Assembly: GCA_963787135.1 (NCBI GenBank)
Contig: CAWBBW010000042.1
Location: 186,001 to 250,000, forward strand
Length of the DNA stretch: 64,000 nt
Origin: Roseiarcus sp963787135
Lineage (GTDB): Bacteria > Pseudomonadota > Alphaproteobacteria > Rhizobiales > Beijerinckiaceae
Direction of reading: 5' to 3'
Shown: positions 61,942 to 64,000 of the stretch, in pieces
How positions within the stretch are numbered: position 1 is the stretch's first letter
Layout: the number at the start of each line of letters is the position of its first letter
Translations under genes and position numbers: made by a program
The notes under the pieces: generated by a model
What the model was told of the DNA's origin: nothing
The model's database searches: none
What the model saw: the letters and a program-made list of their open reading frames with translations, nothing else

Positions 61942-62876
61942 GCCGCGGGGCTGCTCCATGCCGGGTGCAGCGGGCTGTCGTGCGGCTTGAGGAGATAGCG
62001 GCGCGCGACCTCGAGATAGGAATCGTAGACGAGCCCGCCGTTGAGCTCGATCAGGGCCGCCCGGTTGAGACGATAGAATGTCGGGAGCCGGTACCACGGC
62101 AGGCCGCCGCGCATGTGATGGGCCACATGCAGATTGTTAAAGAGGAAGAGCGGCCCGAGAATTGTTGCGTTCTCCACGATCGCCGTGCGCTCGTTCGCCT
62201 CCGGCGACGCGCGGTGCTCGGCGAAGGAACGCAGCATCGCCAGGCTCATGCCGGGATAGACGAAAGCGGCGAGATAGACCCAGAACGGCATACCGCAGAC
62301 GCCGGTCACCCAAATTAGCACCGACGCGCATTGGAGGAAATGCCAGAAAAGAACTGCCCGCGCTCCCGGGTTGTCCCGCCAGGCGCCGCCGACCTCGCGC
62401 CCGACGTGCCGTGTCATCAGCCAGGCGGGACCGAGGACCATCCGTCCGAGCAACGTCGACTGTGCCTGCGCGAGGGCCCGGCCAATGGGTCCGAGGCTCG
62501 TCCACCCCGCCGCCGTCCAATAGTAGCTTTCCGGATCTTCGAAGGGATCGGTCAGATTGGCATCCTGATGGTGGCGGAGATGGGTCGAGCGGTAGGTTGA
62601 AAACGGCAGCCACAACGAGAGCGGCCAAATGCCGAGCGCCTCGTTGACGAAGCGGTTCGGCGTCGGATGGCCGTGGATGACCTCATGCTGCAGATTCATC
62701 TGCCACGCGATCGTCCACGCGCCAAGCCCCGCCAGCGCCCACCATGGCAGGTTGCGCCAGAAGAGGGTCGTCCCGAACCACAACCCGTAAATGACGATTG
62801 CCAGTACGATTGTCGGCCATTCGGTCCGCCGACCTAGCGGCGGAAGATCCACAATATCCACCCCGTCTCCCAGCAT
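61938..62876 (-). CDS. Membrane fatty acid desaturase
   Basis: 312 residues with four membrane helices and the three histidine boxes of membrane di-iron desaturases: HEVIHGH (about 65), HLRHH (about 100) and HVAHH (about 253). Introduces double bonds in acyl chains or related lipids, needing an electron donor. The promoter should lie in 62877-63005. Coupled downstream to the PhnD-like gene. Confidence 0.92.
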   Translation of the reverse strand: MLGDGVDIVDLPPLGRRTEWPTIVLAIVIYGLWFGTTLFWRNLPWWALAGLGAWTIAWQMNLQHEVIHGHPTPNRFVNEALGIWPLSLWLPFSTYRSTHLRHHQDANLTDPFEDPESYYWTAAGWTSLGPIGRALAQAQSTLLGRMVLGPAWLMTRHVGREVGGAWRDNPGARAVLFWHFLQCASVLIWVTGVCGMPFWVYLAAFVYPGMSLAMLRSFAEHRASPEANERTAIVENATILGPLFLFNNLHVAHHMRGGLPWYRLPTFYRLNRAALIELNGGLVYDSYLEVARRYLLKPHDSPLHPAWSSPAA

Positions 62877-63005
62877 TCGAGGGGTTTTTCCTCCGTCTCC
62901 CTCGAATCACCCAAGAAGACCATTCTTTCGAGAAATCGGCAATGCGACAAAAAGGCGCCCGGCAGACATATTTTCTTGCCGCATTGTAAACATCCGTTGC
63001 GCTTT

Positions 63006-63503
63006 TCAGGCGGGGCGCGCCTCGCCCTCGGCGGCTTCGAGCGCCCCGGCCTCGAGCTCGCAATAGAGCAGGCGGGTGGAATCGACTGGTCCGGGCAGTA
63101 CGATGCGGCCGGTGGGAACGCGCTGGAACCCGGCACGCGCGTAATAAGGTTCGTCGCCCACGAGTATGACGAGTTTCCAACCCTGCGCCCTGGCCGCCTC
63201 GAGCGACCGGGCGACCAGGGCCTCGCCGATGCCCTGGCTGCGAAAAACGGGCTCGACGATGAGCGGGCCGAGGAGCAGCGCCTTCGTCTCGCCGATGACG
63301 ATCGGCGTCATGGCGTTGGCCCCGACCATCAGCGTGCCGACGCGCGCGACGAAACTCAGCGACGGATCCGGGTCTGCCCGTTCACGGATGCGGTAGGCAG
63401 TGCGGGCGAACCGGCCGGGTCCGAACACCCGCTCGTTGAGATGTTGGATCGCTTCGGCGTCGTCGGGCGTCTCGGATTCGAGGACGAGAGGAAGGTCGGA
63501 CAT
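63006..63503 (-). CDS. GNAT-family N-acetyltransferase
   Basis: 165 residues. Acetyl-CoA loop EPVFRSQGIGEALVARSLEA and the end DEPYYARAGFQRVP of the YhbS-like (COG3153) GNAT subfamily. The acceptor substrate is unknown. It is 39 bp downstream of zwf on the same strand. Confidence 0.92.
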   Translation of the reverse strand: MSDLPLVLESETPDDAEAIQHLNERVFGPGRFARTAYRIRERADPDPSLSFVARVGTLMVGANAMTPIVIGETKALLLGPLIVEPVFRSQGIGEALVARSLEAARAQGWKLVILVGDEPYYARAGFQRVPTGRIVLPGPVDSTRLLYCELEAGALEAAEGEARPA

Positions 63504-63542
63504 CGCGCCGCTCTACCATGCGCGCTGCGCCGCCGGAAACCT

Positions 63543-64000
63543 TCAGGCGCCGAGAGGATTGGGATCGCGCCAGGCGCGCTCGAACGGCAGCCGCCAGGCG
63601 TGAGGCGCGACCAATTGGTAGATCGACTGCGGCCCCCAGGAGCCGGGCGCGTAGCTCCGGACTGCCGGCGGGCTGTTGAGGAGCCTGGTCGAAACGTCCC
63701 ATAGCCGCTCGATGCCGTCGGCGCTTGTGAAGAGCGTGTGGTCCCCGCGCATGGCGTCCAGGATCAGGCGCTCGTAGGCCTCGAGCACGTCGCCGCCGAG
63801 GCCGGTCTCGTGCATCGCGAACTGAAGGCTCTGCTTCAAGAGCCGCATGCCTGGTCCCGGCCGCTTGCCGTAAAAGGACAGGGACACTTTCGACTGGTCG
63901 GCGAGGTCGAAAGTGAGGTGGTCGGGACCTTGGGTGCTGATGCCGGAATCCTCCGGGAACATGCTGCGTGGCGGCTCGCGGAATGCAATCGAGATGATAC
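63543..64000 (-). CDS. zwf: Glucose-6-phosphate 1-dehydrogenase, C-terminal part (cut by window)
   Basis: The last ~152 residues of G6PD, open to the right edge (the upstream frame reads AFREPPRSMFPED). Seen: SLSFYGKRPGPGM, EAYERLILDAMRGDHTLFTS, DGIERLWDVSTRLL and YAPGSWGPQSIYQL, all typical of the C-terminal beta domain. NADP-dependent entry to the pentose-phosphate/Entner-Doudoroff routes. The active site is outside the window. Confidence 0.93.
   Translation of the reverse strand, partial: IISIAFREPPRSMFPEDSGISTQGPDHLTFDLADQSKVSLSFYGKRPGPGMRLLKQSLQFAMHETGLGGDVLEAYERLILDAMRGDHTLFTSADGIERLWDVSTRLLNSPPAVRSYAPGSWGPQSIYQLVAPHAWRLPFERAWRDPNPLGA

Overview
The window is GC-rich chromosomal DNA from an alphaproteobacterium, most likely a member of the Hyphomicrobiales (Rhizobiales), possibly near the Beijerinckiaceae/Methylocystaceae. 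This placement is inference. It rests on trpF-trpB adjacency, the ECF11-type RpoE/ChrR pair, a GapR (DUF2312) gene, a PEPxxWA-type C-terminal sorting signal, the ubiE-ubiB-coaBC-dut order and rhizobial-style intergenic repeats. Most of the window is intact housekeeping DNA.

Layout. 1-3.6 kb: end of a branched-chain aminotransferase gene, a ModE-like regulator, a cytochrome c, and trpF-trpB. 3.7-5.5 kb: a tannase-family gene broken by three frameshifts, in the place where trpA would be expected. 5.5-10.4 kb: a MASE1 histidine kinase and FixJ/LuxR-type regulator, divergent from a PEP-CTERM protein with two operator-like repeats between them, then a TPR-sulfotransferase. 10.3-14.8 kb: a singlet-oxygen-type stress cluster (DUF1365, FAD oxidoreductase, ECF sigma, ChrR, DUF1295). 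14.8-17 kb: an accessory patch with an amber-interrupted c-type cytochrome-like gene and an orphan Hcp. 17-24.3 kb: VOC protein, pirin, mannonate dehydratase, accA, a TPM/TPM/LemA envelope group, ilvC. 24.2-27.5 kb: repeats, tRNA-Lys, a secreted 2H phosphoesterase, a broken RcsF-like lipoprotein gene, a DUF4239 remnant, a 51-bp tandem repeat and a frameshifted SDR gene.

27.5-30.4 kb: EamA transporter, N-formylglutamate amidohydrolase, phosphoribosyltransferase, gapR. 30.5 kb: a 21-bp tandem array. 30.8-39.9 kb: hisB-hisH-hisA, two unknown small genes, hisF, ubiE-ubiB, coaBC-dut, an Rrf2 regulator and cysK. The junctions hisH/hisA through hisF, and coaBC/dut, overlap. 40-44 kb: rmlC-D-B-A for dTDP-L-rhamnose. 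44-47.2 kb: rdgB, an M48 lipoprotein peptidase, a nuclease-like protein and tRNA-Arg. 47.4-52.5 kb: an acid-sugar module (lactonase remnant, GntR regulator, enolase-superfamily dehydratase, ribose-type ABC transporter). 52.5-64 kb: hydrolase remnant, peroxiredoxin, beta-propeller, polA with a degenerate proofreading site, zapE, TetR, a desaturase coupled to a PhnD-like protein, GNAT, and the end of zwf.

Main points of interest: the two unknown genes coupled inside hisA-hisF; the paired operators between the MASE1 kinase and the PEP-CTERM gene; PolA lacking its 3'-5' exonuclease residues; the 21-bp phased array beside gapR; the desaturase/PhnD-like couple; and the restriction of frameshifts and truncations to dispensable genes.
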